From the NCBI GenBank assembly GCA_015063245.1, contig SUSV01000003.1:162751-213635 (forward strand): a stretch of 50,885 bases of DNA, in the 5' to 3' direction. The notes beneath the pieces are model-generated. The model searched no databases, was not told the DNA's origin, and saw only the letters and a program-made list of their open reading frames with translations. This DNA is from Thermoplasmata archaeon. Lineage in GTDB: Archaea; Thermoplasmatota; Thermoplasmata; Methanomassiliicoccales; Methanomethylophilaceae. The translations under genes were made by a program, and so were the position numbers. Shown in pieces: positions 7,493-15,685 of the stretch (position 1 is the first letter of the stretch; every line of letters begins with the position of its first letter).

Positions 7493-8190
7493 TCGGTTTC
7501 CTCCTTCTTGATCAGCAATGTCGTGAAATATCCGTATTCGCGGTCCTTCACGACCGGACCGATGTACTGGTCCTTCATTCCGATGTTGCTCATGACTGTG
7601 ATGCACGACGGGTCGTATCCCTTGGAACCGACCAGATCGGCTATCTCCTGTACATGCTTGAACGCCTTCATGACGACGATGTTCTCGTAGTTGCCCAGGG
7701 CGTTCTCCAGCTCCTTGAACTTGTCGGTGTTGAACGGTATGACGACCAGGGACTCCTCTCCCATGGTCAGCGGGATGCCTGCGAGCGATGCTCCGTGGCA
7801 GAACGAGGGGACTCCGGGGACCAGGGCGGTCTCGAATCCCATGCCCTTGATCATCTGGTCGATGCGCATATAGGTGCTGAATATGCTCAGGTCGCCGAGC
7901 GTGATCATGGCGACGTCCTTGCCGGAATCCAATGTGGATGCGATATCGTCGAAAGCTTTCTTCCACCCCTTCTCGCGCTCTGCGTAGTCGGGATTCATGG
8001 AGAACACGTACTCCTTGACCTCCTTGCTGGAGATGTCTACGTTGGGCTTGATGATGTTGAGAGCAACGCTCTCCTCGCCTGCGGTCTTCACAGGGTATGC
8101 GATTACATCGCATCTGTCGAGGATATCCTTCGCTTTCAGTGTTAATAATCCCGGGTCGCCGGGACCAACGCTTATTCCATACAGTTTTCC
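7489..8190 (-). CDS. cbiL: Cobalt-precorrin-2 C20-methyltransferase, start codon unclear
   Basis: The enzyme methylates C-20 of cobalt-precorrin-2. Family similarity begins at KLYGISVGPGDPGLLT (near 8187) and continues through VIAYPVKT, ITLGDLSIFSTYM, LVPGVPSFCHGAS and VVMKAFK to the stop, about 230 residues, the usual length. No ATG, GTG or TTG lies in frame near that point. The only in-frame ATG is at 8382, which would add a 65-residue extension with no family character and begin 12 bases from the divergent cbiD start, leaving no room for promoters. An out-of-frame ATG at about 8222 has AGAAGG after it. Use of CTG at 8184 or a single-base change near the AAAA at 8185-8188 would explain it. 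The end given here marks where homology begins. Confidence 0.85.
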   Translation of the reverse strand, partial: GKLYGISVGPGDPGLLTLKAKDILDRCDVIAYPVKTAGEESVALNIIKPNVDISSKEVKEYVFSMNPDYAEREKGWKKAFDDIASTLDSGKDVAMITLGDLSIFSTYMRIDQMIKGMGFETALVPGVPSFCHGASLAGIPLTMGEESLVVIPFNTDKFKELENALGNYENIVVMKAFKHVQEIADLVGSKGYDPSCITVMSNIGMKDQYIGPVVKDREYGYFTTLLIKKEETE

Positions 8191-8393
8191 TGCCGTATTC
8201 GCACCTTCTAAATGGATGCATAAACCAACTGCACATAAATCTTTGTTTCGACTTAATAAACCGAGATGGATGGGTACCCAGGTAGGGTATGGTTGTATTC
8301 GGTCATACTTTCCTACTGGATGCGGCGATTTATGGCACGGGTCGACAAGGATTAATAATCCAATAGGAGATTGCTCGACCATTCAGGAGACAC
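8191..8393. promoter_or_regulatory. Divergent cbiL / cbiD control region with a 13-bp palindrome
   Basis: About 200 bases separate the conserved parts of cbiL and cbiD. On the reverse strand AAAGATTTATGTGC (about 8227-8240) looks like the cbiL TATA box. On the forward strand a perfect palindrome, GGATTAATAATCC (8349-8361), lies 33 bases before the cbiD ATG and overlaps its likely TATA position, so it may be an operator. CAGGAGACAC just before 8394 is the cbiD ribosome-binding site. No B12-box (GCCACTG) of a cobalamin riboswitch is seen. Confidence 0.4.
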
Positions 8394-9527
8394 ATGACCG
8401 AGGAATCATACGTCTACGTGAACAATAAAAAGTTGAAACGCGGACACACAACAGGCACATGCGCCGCAGCCGCCACGAAGGCGGCCGTACAGGCACTGCT
8501 CACCGGGAAGGAGGTGGACAAGGTTCAGATCCACACCCCTAAGGGCATAACATTGGACCTTCCGGTGGAGGATATGCAGTTCGGAGAGGGGTATGTGTCA
8601 TGCGCGGTCAGGAAGAACGGAGGGGATGATATCGATGCCACCCACGGCGCGCTCGTCTATTCGAAGGTCTCCAAGTCAGATTCAGGGATATCCATCGACG
8701 GCGGTTTCGGGGTAGGGAGGGTCACCCGCAAGGGGCTCGATCAGCCTGTAGGCAATGCGGCCATCAACCACGTCCCGAGATCCATGATCAAGGAGGCCGT
8801 GGAGGATGTTTTGTTCTCATCCGACTACAAAGGCGGATTCGACATCGTGATATCTGTGCCAGAGGGAGAGAGCATCGCTACGAAGACCTTCAATCCCCGC
8901 CTAGGTATCGAGGGCGGTATCTCGATCCTCGGGACCAGCGGGATAGTGGAGCCTATGAGCGAGAAGGCGCTGGTCGACACCATTAAGGTGGAGATGAACA
9001 TGCGCTCGCAGGGCAACCAGGTGCTCCTGGTGGTCCCCGGCAACTACGGGAAGGAGTTCTCGGAGAGCATCCCCGGGGTGGATCCTGAGAAGGCCGTCAA
9101 ATGCAGCAACTTCGTGGGCGAGATGCTGGACTATGCATGCGAGATCAAGCGCGACATCGTCCTGGTATCCAATCTGGGGAAGATCGTGAAGGTCGCCGGA
9201 GGCATAATGAACACCCATTCTCGCAATGCCGACGCCAGGATGGAGATCCTGGCAGCGAATGCAGCGGTGGCGGGTGCGAGCATCGGTGCCGTCACAAGGA
9301 TCATGGACTGCATCTCCACCGACGATGCATTGGACGTGCTCGATGAGGAGGGACTCATCGATGACGTGTCCCGTCTTCTGACGGACAAGATAGAATTCTA
9401 CATGAACCACCGTACGGGCGGCACCATCCGCACCGCAGCGGTGGTCTTCTCATCGAAATACGGCCTGCTCGGCAAGACGAGTCTGGCCGATGAGATGCTG
9501 GACGAGATCAGGAGGGAGAACCTGTGA
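8394..9527 (+). CDS. cbiD: Cobalt-precorrin-5B C1-methyltransferase
   Basis: The 377-residue protein methylates C-1 in the anaerobic pathway. The N-terminal KLKRGHTTGTCAAAATKAA is the defining CbiD motif, followed by TPKGITLDLPVE, DATHGALV, GGFGVGRVTRKGL and the C-terminal HSRNADARMEILAANA segment. Length is typical. It opens the rightward operon, with AGGAGA nine bases before the ATG. Its TGA overlaps the GTG start of cbiG (GTGA). Confidence 0.95.
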   Translation: MTEESYVYVNNKKLKRGHTTGTCAAAATKAAVQALLTGKEVDKVQIHTPKGITLDLPVEDMQFGEGYVSCAVRKNGGDDIDATHGALVYSKVSKSDSGISIDGGFGVGRVTRKGLDQPVGNAAINHVPRSMIKEAVEDVLFSSDYKGGFDIVISVPEGESIATKTFNPRLGIEGGISILGTSGIVEPMSEKALVDTIKVEMNMRSQGNQVLLVVPGNYGKEFSESIPGVDPEKAVKCSNFVGEMLDYACEIKRDIVLVSNLGKIVKVAGGIMNTHSRNADARMEILAANAAVAGASIGAVTRIMDCISTDDALDVLDEEGLIDDVSRLLTDKIEFYMNHRTGGTIRTAAVVFSSKYGLLGKTSLADEMLDEIRRENL

Positions 9528-10552
9528 GGATCAATGCCATAGCATTCTCAACCAACGGGTGCAGGACCGCACTCAGACTCAAGGAAGCTTTTCCCGAGGA
9601 GAATCTCAGGATCTTCGCGAAGACGCAGTGCGATACGCTCGGCGTGGAACGCATCGAGGGCAAGGCGGGCGAATGGACCGGGGAGTCCTTCAAGGAATGC
9701 GATGCGATAGTGTTCATCGGAGCCATCGGGATCGCAGTCAGATACATCGCTCCCTACATCAAAGCTAAGACCGTCGACCCTGCGGTCATCGGAATGGATG
9801 AGCACGGACGCTGGACGGTCGCTCTGCTTGCAGGCCACATCGGAGGCGCCAATGCGCTCACGGCGAGGATTGCGGAGAGACTCGGCTCCGAGCCGATCAT
9901 TACCACGGCGACCGATCTCAACGGCAAGTTCTCAGTAGACACGTTCGCAACGGTCAACAACCTCAGGATCATGGGATTGAAGACCGCCCAGGACGTCTCC
10001 GTCAGGGTATTGGATGGGGCGTTCGTCGGCTTCACCACGGAGATACCGGTGGAAGGAGATCTCCCGGCAGGGCTGACCTTAGCGGATTCAGGCGAATTCG
10101 GGGTCAGTATCTCCGCCGACATCGAGAAGAGGCCGTTCGGAACGACCATGAGGCTGGTCCCCATGGACATAATCATCGGGGTAGGTTGCAAGAGGGACAC
10201 GGATCCAGGCAAGCTGAAGGAGTTCGTATCCGAGGTCCTATCGGAGGAGGGCATCCCGGCACAGAGGGTCGGGGCGGTCTGCAGCATCGACCTGAAGAAG
10301 GATGAGGCAGCGATCTTGGACCTTGCGAAGGATTACCGCGTACCGGCCCGTTTCTTCACATCAGAGGAGCTCATGGAGCTCGAGGGGGAGTTCTCCAAAT
10401 CGGATTTCGTCAGGTCGGTCACATCGGTCGACTGCGTCTGCGAGAGGTCCGCGATAAGGCCGTTCGGAGGGGAGATCATCAGGAGGAAGACCGCAAAGGA
10501 CGGCATGACCGTCGCCCTCTGCAAGAGAGACATGGGGCTGAGATTCCTATGA
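9524..10552 (+). CDS. cbiG: Cobalt-precorrin-5A hydrolase
   Basis: The 342-residue enzyme opens the ring-contraction lactone and releases acetaldehyde, allowing C-1 methylation by CbiD. The N-terminal domain has VFIGAIGIAVRYIAPYI and DEHGRWTVALLAGHIGGAN; the C-terminal domain has IIGVGCKRDT and AVCSIDLKKDE, all typical of CbiG. The start is GTG, overlapping the cbiD stop by four bases. The ATGA junction with the next gene shows tight translational coupling. Confidence 0.94.
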   Translation: MRINAIAFSTNGCRTALRLKEAFPEENLRIFAKTQCDTLGVERIEGKAGEWTGESFKECDAIVFIGAIGIAVRYIAPYIKAKTVDPAVIGMDEHGRWTVALLAGHIGGANALTARIAERLGSEPIITTATDLNGKFSVDTFATVNNLRIMGLKTAQDVSVRVLDGAFVGFTTEIPVEGDLPAGLTLADSGEFGVSISADIEKRPFGTTMRLVPMDIIIGVGCKRDTDPGKLKEFVSEVLSEEGIPAQRVGAVCSIDLKKDEAAILDLAKDYRVPARFFTSEELMELEGEFSKSDFVRSVTSVDCVCERSAIRPFGGEIIRRKTAKDGMTVALCKRDMGLRFL

Positions 10553-12528
10553 CTGGCATATTCATATTCTCAGGCACATCGGAGGGTCGCAGGCTGTCCA
10601 AGGCGCTGGCCGAGGCAGGGGCAGACGTCCATGTCAGGGTCGCCACCGAGTACGGTGCGGAGGTCATGGGATACGATGATGACATCGATGTCCAAGTCGG
10701 GAGTTGCGGAGGCGCGGAAGGCATCGCCAAGGTGATCGCCGACAACGGCTACGGCATCGTCGTGGATGCGACGCATCCATATGCCCTGAACATCACCGAG
10801 CACATAAGGCAGGCCTGCGAGAGCACAGGCGCCGAATACATCAGGCTCAAGAGGGACGAGTCCGTCACGGATTCGGACAACATCGTCAAGGTATCATCAG
10901 TACAGGAGGCCATCGACTACCTGAAGGACAAGGAGGGGAACATACTCGCCTCCACCGGATCCAAGGACATCGCGCTCTACACGCAGATCCCCGACTACAA
11001 GGAGAGGGTCACCGCCAGGGTGCTATCAACCATGGAATCGGTACAGAAGTGCGCCGAGTACGGGTTCTCGGGAAAGAACCTGATATGCGCGCAGGGCCCG
11101 TTCTCGGAGGATACCAACTACGCCACCCTCAGGCAGATTGATGCGAAGTTCATAGTCACGAAGGATTCGGGCACAGCGGGAGGATACGAGGACAAGGTCA
11201 GGGCCGCCAGGAGAGCGGGAGCGACCGTAGTCCTCATCGAGAGGCCCAAGGAAGAGGGCAGCTCGTACGACGAGGTCGTATCGATCCTCGAGGAAAGGTT
11301 GGGATTGAAGATGGATAGAGATCAGGATTCAAGGAGGACAGTGAACATCATCGGTATCGGGATGGGCGGAAACGGGCTCACACTGTCAGCGAAGCAGAGG
11401 ATCGACGATTCCGACCTCGTCGTCGGAGCGAAGAGGATGGTGGAATCCGTCGCAGCCGGGAAGAGGGTCCTCGAGGAGTACAGGTCCGATGAGATCATCG
11501 ATTATCTGGAGAAGAATCCCGAGTACAGGAACGTATCCATCCTGATGTCCGGGGACATAGGTTTCTACAGTGGCGCGAAGAAGCTCCTTGAGAGGATCGA
11601 CCGTGAGAAATATGAAGTAAACACAGAGCCGGGGATATCGTCCGCGGTGTACCTGTGCTCCAAGATAGGGGCCTCGTGGCAGGATGTGTATATGACGAGC
11701 GCCCACGGGAGGGAAGCGAACCTGATTGGTCTCAGCAGGATCCACGGGAAGGTCTTCACACTGCTTTCGGAGGAGGAATCCGTGCACGCCATGGCCAAGC
11801 AGTTCATCGATTACGACATGGACGTGAGGATAACCGTCGGGCAGGACTTCGGATACGAGACTGAGGAGATCTTCACAGGTTCCCCGAAGGAGGTGCTGGA
11901 GCATAGCTTCGGGAAGCTGTGCGTGGCGCTCATACAGAACGATTCCCCGATAAGGTCGAATCCCATCAGCATCTCCGATGAGGACTTCACAAGGGGCGAC
12001 GCCCCGATGACGAAGAGCGAGGTGAGGGCGCTGTCTGTCGCCAAGCTGAAGATCTGCGATGATTCCGTCATCTACGATGTGGGTGCCGGGACGGGTTCAG
12101 TATCTATTGAAATGGCATTGTGTGCCGTCAACGGCATGGTATACGCCATCGAGAAGGAGGATACCGCGGCTGATCTCATCGAGGTCAACAAGCTGAAGTT
12201 CAAGACCCCCAATCTGCAGGTCGTCAGGGGATTGGCCCCGGAGGCCATGGAGGATCTCCCGACGCCCACGCATGCGTTCATCGGAGGCTCATCGGGCAAT
12301 CTGAAGGACATCGTAGCATGCCTTCTGAAGAAGAATCCGCAGATCAGGATCGTGATCAACTCGGTCACCGTCGAGACACTGGAGGAGACGACGCAGGTAG
12401 TGAAGGAGTTCGACCTCGTCGAGGAGGAGATCACGTGCGTCAACGTCTCCAAGGCAAGGAAGCTGGGCAAATACCACCTCATGACAGCCCAGAACCCGGT
12501 GTACATCGCGGTGGTGAGGGGGAGATGA
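10549..12528 (+). CDS. cbiJET: CbiJ-CbiE-CbiT three-domain fusion
   Basis: This 659-residue protein joins three pathway enzymes. Residues 1 to about 250 are precorrin-6A reductase (FIFSGTSEGRRLSKAL, DATHPYALNITEHI, and LICAQGPFSEDTN). Residues about 262-460 are the C-5 methyltransferase CbiE (NIIGIGMGGNGLT, DLVVGAKRM, ILMSGDIGFYSG). Residues about 470-659 are the C-15 methyltransferase/decarboxylase CbiT, with MTKSEVRALSVAKL and the SAM motif IYDVGAGTGSVSIE, plus AFIGGSSGNL. CbiE-CbiT fusions are common (CobL); adding the reductase in front is unusual. The reactions are consecutive or nearly so, so the fusion could pass unstable intermediates directly between sites. The start overlaps the cbiG stop. 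Confidence 0.93.
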   Translation: MTGIFIFSGTSEGRRLSKALAEAGADVHVRVATEYGAEVMGYDDDIDVQVGSCGGAEGIAKVIADNGYGIVVDATHPYALNITEHIRQACESTGAEYIRLKRDESVTDSDNIVKVSSVQEAIDYLKDKEGNILASTGSKDIALYTQIPDYKERVTARVLSTMESVQKCAEYGFSGKNLICAQGPFSEDTNYATLRQIDAKFIVTKDSGTAGGYEDKVRAARRAGATVVLIERPKEEGSSYDEVVSILEERLGLKMDRDQDSRRTVNIIGIGMGGNGLTLSAKQRIDDSDLVVGAKRMVESVAAGKRVLEEYRSDEIIDYLEKNPEYRNVSILMSGDIGFYSGAKKLLERIDREKYEVNTEPGISSAVYLCSKIGASWQDVYMTSAHGREANLIGLSRIHGKVFTLLSEEESVHAMAKQFIDYDMDVRITVGQDFGYETEEIFTGSPKEVLEHSFGKLCVALIQNDSPIRSNPISISDEDFTRGDAPMTKSEVRALSVAKLKICDDSVIYDVGAGTGSVSIEMALCAVNGMVYAIEKEDTAADLIEVNKLKFKTPNLQVVRGLAPEAMEDLPTPTHAFIGGSSGNLKDIVACLLKKNPQIRIVINSVTVETLEETTQVVKEFDLVEEEITCVNVSKARKLGKYHLMTAQNPVYIAVVRGR

Positions 12529-13874
12529 GCTTTCCGAGGTTCCTTATCGCCGCCCCTTCCAGCGGCAGCGGGAAGACGCTGATCACCTGCGGGATCCTGC
12601 AGGCCCTGGTCAACCGCGGCCTCAAGGTAGCCTCGTTCAAATGCGGACCCGATTACATCGATCCGATGTTCCACAGCAGGGTCATCGGGACCAAGTCCAA
12701 GAATCTAGACGCGTACTTCGTCGGCGAGGATGTGCTCAGATACCTGTTCGCAAGGACCGCCTCCGAGAACGACATCTCGGTCATCGAAGGGGTCATGGGA
12801 TTCTACGACGGGAACAGCGTGTTGAGCATGGAAGCGAGCTCCCATGACGTCTCGAGGAAGCTCGACACGCCTGTGGTACTGCTCATAAACAGCAAAGGTG
12901 CCAGCATATCGAATTTAGCGACTTTGAAAGGCTTCCTCGGCTTCACCGAGAACAACATCAAGGCGGTCATCTTCAACCAGATGTCGGAGAAGGTGTTCGA
13001 CATGATCAGGCCCGAGGTCGAGAAGCTCGGCATCAAGGCGCTGGGATACGTCCCCAAGGTGAGCCACCTCATCCTCGAGAGCAGGCACCTCGGGCTGGTG
13101 CTCCCCAACGAGATCGACGAGCTGAAGGACAAGCTCAACCAATTGGCCGAGGTCCTCGAGGGAACCATCGATATCGACGGACTTCTGGCTCTTGCATCAT
13201 CTGCACCGGATCTGGAGTATTCGGCGCCCGAGGTCAGGAGGATAGAGGGCACTGTCAGGGTGGGTTTCGCGCAGGACGATGTCTTCTGCTTCACATACGA
13301 GGACAACATCGAGATCCTGAGGAGATGCGGCGCCGAGATCGTTCCGTTCTCGCCTCTGAACGACGAGAGGCTCCCCGATGTCGACGCTATAGTCCTGTCT
13401 GGAGGCTATCCGGAGCTGCATGCAGAAAGGCTCTGCGCCAACAGGTCCATGATGGAGGATATCCGCACGAAGATCGCCGGGGGCATGCCGTGCATCGCCG
13501 AATGCGGCGGGTTCATGTACCTCCACGAGAGGCTGGAGGACTCGGAAGGGAGGATGCACGAGTCCTGCGGGGTCATAAAGGGCGAGGTCAGGAACACCGG
13601 GAAGCTGGCGAGGTTCGGTTACATCACCATCACATCAGACGATCCGGACTCCATCCTCAGGGACGGGGCGGTCAAGGGGCACGAGTTCCACTATTGGGAC
13701 AGCGACAACTGCGGTGACTCCTGGAAGGCCGTCAAGACCAACGGGAGGGAGTACATGTGCATGCACGAGGAGGGCAGTCTCATCGCGGGATATCCCCATC
13801 TCTACTTCTACTCGAATCCCGAGGTGCCCTACAACTTCCTGTGCAAAGCCAAGAAATACCGCGATTCTCATTGA
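12525..13874 (+). CDS. cbiA: Cobyrinate a,c-diamide synthase
   Basis: The 449-residue enzyme amidates the a and c side chains of cobyrinate using glutamine and ATP. The N-terminal dethiobiotin-synthetase-like domain has IAAPSSGSGKTLITCGIL (P-loop), FKCGPDYIDPMFH and VIEGVMGFYDG; the C-terminal glutaminase domain has LSGGYPELHAE, CIAECGGFMYLHE (nucleophile Cys) and KGHEFHYWD (His). The ATG at 12525 overlaps the cbiJET stop by four bases; the upstream in-frame extension only shadows CbiT. It closes the rightward operon. Later steps (cbiP, cbiB, lower-ligand assembly) are not in the window. Confidence 0.95.
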   Translation: MSFPRFLIAAPSSGSGKTLITCGILQALVNRGLKVASFKCGPDYIDPMFHSRVIGTKSKNLDAYFVGEDVLRYLFARTASENDISVIEGVMGFYDGNSVLSMEASSHDVSRKLDTPVVLLINSKGASISNLATLKGFLGFTENNIKAVIFNQMSEKVFDMIRPEVEKLGIKALGYVPKVSHLILESRHLGLVLPNEIDELKDKLNQLAEVLEGTIDIDGLLALASSAPDLEYSAPEVRRIEGTVRVGFAQDDVFCFTYEDNIEILRRCGAEIVPFSPLNDERLPDVDAIVLSGGYPELHAERLCANRSMMEDIRTKIAGGMPCIAECGGFMYLHERLEDSEGRMHESCGVIKGEVRNTGKLARFGYITITSDDPDSILRDGAVKGHEFHYWDSDNCGDSWKAVKTNGREYMCMHEEGSLIAGYPHLYFYSNPEVPYNFLCKAKKYRDSH

Positions 13875-13931
13875 CCTATATACGCGCGTGTCTATGGATA
13901 CCTTTATATTAGGGACCTGTATACGAGCGTT
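13874..13931 (+). promoter_or_regulatory. Promoter of the eL18 operon with two flanking direct repeats
   Basis: TTTATATT at 13903-13910 is a good archaeal TATA box for the ribosomal operon, about 50 bases before the ATG. It is bracketed by two similar 18-base elements, ACCTATATACGCGCGTGT (from 13874) and ACCTGTATACGAGCGTTT (from 13915), agreeing at 14 of 18 positions. GGGAGAG at 13941-13947 is the ribosome-binding site. Confidence 0.5.
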
Positions 13932-13958
13932 TACCCAAATGTCGGGAGAGTCAGAAAT

Positions 13959-14318
13959 ATGACAACAGCAAAGACTAACCCCCAGTTGGTTGCCACAATC
14001 GACAACTTGAAGGCAATCACCAGGGACAACAACGCTGCTATCTGGCGAGACATCGCGCTTAGGCTCGAGAAACCCAAGAGGAACTGGGCCGAAGCGAATC
14101 TCAGCAAACTCGAGAGATATGCCAAGGACGGAGAGACAATCGTCGTCGCTGGTAAAGTTCTCGCAGCAGGTAGCATCAGCAAGAAGATCACAGTAGCCGC
14201 TTTCAGCTTCTCCGATGCTGCCGCAAAGGCAATCGTAGCTGCAGGCGGAAAGACAATGACCTTTGAGGAGCTCGCAAAGGAGAACCCCAAGGGAACCGGC
14301 GTCAGGATCATGAGGTGA
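13959..14318 (+). CDS. rpl18e: 50S ribosomal protein eL18
   Basis: The 119-residue protein is archaeal eL18 (L18e), a large-subunit protein absent from bacteria. Identity comes from the NPQLVATIDNL start, WRDIALRLEKPKRNWAEAN, the VVAGKVLAAGSISKKITVAAF core and GTGVRIMR at the C-terminus. It heads the operon eL18-uL13-uS9-rpoN, a conserved archaeal arrangement, and is separated from uL13 by five bases. Confidence 0.95.
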   Translation: MTTAKTNPQLVATIDNLKAITRDNNAAIWRDIALRLEKPKRNWAEANLSKLERYAKDGETIVVAGKVLAAGSISKKITVAAFSFSDAAAKAIVAAGGKTMTFEELAKENPKGTGVRIMR

Positions 14319-14323
14319 TTTGA

Positions 14324-14749
14324 ATGGTTACAGTTATTGATGGAAGGAACCTCATCCACGGAAGGCTTGCAGCCGTAGTGGCAAAGAGGATCATGAACGG
14401 CGAGGAGATCGTCGTCGTCAACGCAGAGGCCATCGTCATCACCGGTAAGAAGGAGAACACCTTCGCCGACTTCAAGGCAAAGGTCGACCGTGGAGACACA
14501 ACCAAGAGGAAGGGTCCATTCTACCCCCGCAGGGCAGATCTTCTCTTCAAGAGGTGCGTCCGCGGAATGATCCCCTGGACCTCAACAAGCGGAAGAGATG
14601 CTTACAGGAGACTCCATGTCTTCGTCGGAACACCCAAACAGTTCCAGGACGTAGAGAAGGAGAGGCCTGAGTATGCAGTCGGAAAGATCGGCGGTTATTA
14701 CACAACCCTGGGAGCCGTATCCAAATACCTGGGTTCAAAAGTGAGATGA
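14324..14749 (+). CDS. rpl13: 50S ribosomal protein uL13
   Basis: The 141-residue protein is uL13. Typical segments are VIDGRNLIHGRLAAVVAKR, IVVVNAEAIVITG, the KRKGPFYPRRADLLFKR motif and VRGMIPWTSTSGRDAYRRL. It binds 23S rRNA in the large subunit. It lies between eL18 and uS9 with gaps of five and four bases, consistent with cotranscription; AGGTGATTTG before the ATG is its ribosome-binding site. Confidence 0.95.
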   Translation: MVTVIDGRNLIHGRLAAVVAKRIMNGEEIVVVNAEAIVITGKKENTFADFKAKVDRGDTTKRKGPFYPRRADLLFKRCVRGMIPWTSTSGRDAYRRLHVFVGTPKQFQDVEKERPEYAVGKIGGYYTTLGAVSKYLGSKVR

Positions 14750-14753
14750 TTCC

Positions 14754-15155
14754 ATGGTTGAGTGCGTAAACACAAGTGGAAAGAGAAAGACCGCGATCGC
14801 AAGGGCTGTCGTCAAGGCAGGTACCGGAAAGGTCACCATCAACAAGGTCCCTATTGAGGTCTTCACGCCTGAACTTGCAAGGCTCAAGATCGAGGAGCCC
14901 CTCGGTCTCGTTCCTGAGAAGGCAGAGAAAGTCGACATCGCTGTCGTTGTGAACGGCGGAGGAGTCATGGGACAGGCAGCAGCCGCAAGGACTGCCATCG
15001 CCAGGGGACTCGTCCAGTTCTACAAGGACGACGAGCTCGAGGCTGTCTTCAGGGCTTACGACAGGACTCTTATCATCAACGATGACAGGAGAAAGCTGCC
15101 TAAGAACCCCCAGGGACCCGGAGCACGTGCAAAGAAGCAGAAGTCCTACCGTTGA
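14754..15155 (+). CDS. rps9: 30S ribosomal protein uS9
   Basis: The 133-residue protein is uS9: SGKRKTAIARAVVK at the start, GGGVMGQAAAARTAIARGL in the middle and a basic tail ending GARAKKQKSYR, which in the ribosome reaches the P-site tRNA anticodon stem. Length is normal. Spacing to uL13 is four bases and to rpoN nine bases. Confidence 0.95.
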   Translation: MVECVNTSGKRKTAIARAVVKAGTGKVTINKVPIEVFTPELARLKIEEPLGLVPEKAEKVDIAVVVNGGGVMGQAAAARTAIARGLVQFYKDDELEAVFRAYDRTLIINDDRRKLPKNPQGPGARAKKQKSYR

Positions 15156-15164
15156 AGTGATAGC

Positions 15165-15356
15165 ATGATAATACCCGTGAGATGTTTCACATGCGGAAAG
15201 GTCGTCGGCTCAGCCTACCCCGAGTACGCGAAGCGCGTGAAGGCAGGCGAGAACCCCAAGGATGTCCTGGACGACCTCGGATTCGAGAGATACTGCTGCC
15301 GCAGGATGATCGTCTCCCATGCTGATCTGATCGGCGAGATCGCGCCTCTAGGATAA
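15165..15356 (+). CDS. rpoN: DNA-directed RNA polymerase subunit N (Rpb10)
   Basis: The 63-residue zinc-binding subunit begins [15 protein letters not shown] and later has [11 protein letters not shown], the CxxC...CC zinc motif of archaeal RpoN/eukaryotic Rpb10. It sits at the assembly platform of RNA polymerase. It ends the ribosomal operon, just before a strong hairpin. Its stop is TAA, one of few non-TGA stops in this window. Confidence 0.95.
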   Translation: MIIPVRCFTCGKVVGSAYPEYAKRVKAGENPKDVLDDLGFERYCCRRMIVSHADLIGEIAPLG

Positions 15357-15365
15357 AACTATCAA

Positions 15366-15396
15366 AACCCGTCTGGACAGTACGTCCGGGCGGGTT
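15366..15396 (+). terminator. Terminator hairpin after rpoN
   Basis: AACCCG (15366-15371) pairs with CGGGTT (15391-15396), and an inner GGAC/GTCC pairing extends the stem. It starts nine bases after the rpoN stop and is followed by an A/T-rich stretch containing CTTTTTAAT, which may also be the TATA box of tRNA-Pro. Confidence 0.55.
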
Positions 15397-15444
15397 CCTT
15401 AAACAATAAACTTTTTAATCAAAACAGATTACCCCGATTCTGTC

Positions 15445-15517
15445 GGGCCCGTGGGGTAGCTTGGTATCCTTCGTGCTTGGGGTGCACGTAACTCCAGTTC
15501 AAATCTGGGCGGGCCCA
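15445..15517 (+). tRNA. tRNA-Pro (anticodon GGG)
   Basis: A 73-base cloverleaf: acceptor GGGCCCG pairs with CGGGCCC, the D arm contains GGTAGCTTGGTA, the anticodon stem CGTGC/GCACG encloses the loop TTGGGGT (anticodon GGG), and the T loop is TTCAAAT. No intron is seen and CCA is not encoded. TTTTTAAT at about 15412 is the probable TATA element. Confidence 0.93.
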
Positions 15518-15609
15518 CTTATGTACCCCTCGTATTGTTTTCATCATTCCGCAGTCACGGTCGGCACTCTTGATCTGTGGTTTATCGAATCATCGAATGA
15601 TTATTTTCA

Positions 15610-15638
15610 AACTCTTCATAGTTATCAAATGAAGAGTT
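15610..15638. repeat. Solo copy of the Fic-flanking inverted repeat
   Basis: AACTCTTCAT ... AAATGAAGAGTT forms an imperfect palindrome whose ends match the 30-base elements on both sides of the first Fic gene (45208-45237 and 46552-46581). Only the central part (AGTTATC) differs, and this copy is one base shorter. It lies in the roughly 170-base gap between tRNA-Pro and the 3' end of asd; nothing else was found in that gap. Confidence 0.6.
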
Positions 15639-15661
15639 CTTCATATAGATAAAGAAAAGAC

Positions 15662-15677
15662 GGCCGGTTTCCCGGCC
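15662..15677 (-). terminator. Terminator of asd
   Basis: GGCCGG (15662-15667) pairs with CCGGCC (15672-15677) around a four-base loop. On the reverse strand it is followed by GTCTTTTCTTT, a T-rich tract, and begins nine bases beyond the asd stop. Confidence 0.65.
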
Positions 15678-15685
15678 AATGAGAA

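Noticed and set aside
6728..8236. 502-residue version of CbiF
   Set aside because: The first 248 residues only shadow cbiL in another frame; the ATG at 7492 gives the normal CbiF.
8303..8316. CATACTTTCCTACT occurs both here and near 48229
   Set aside because: A 14-base match between two places in a 50-kb window is expected by chance several times, and the flanks do not agree.
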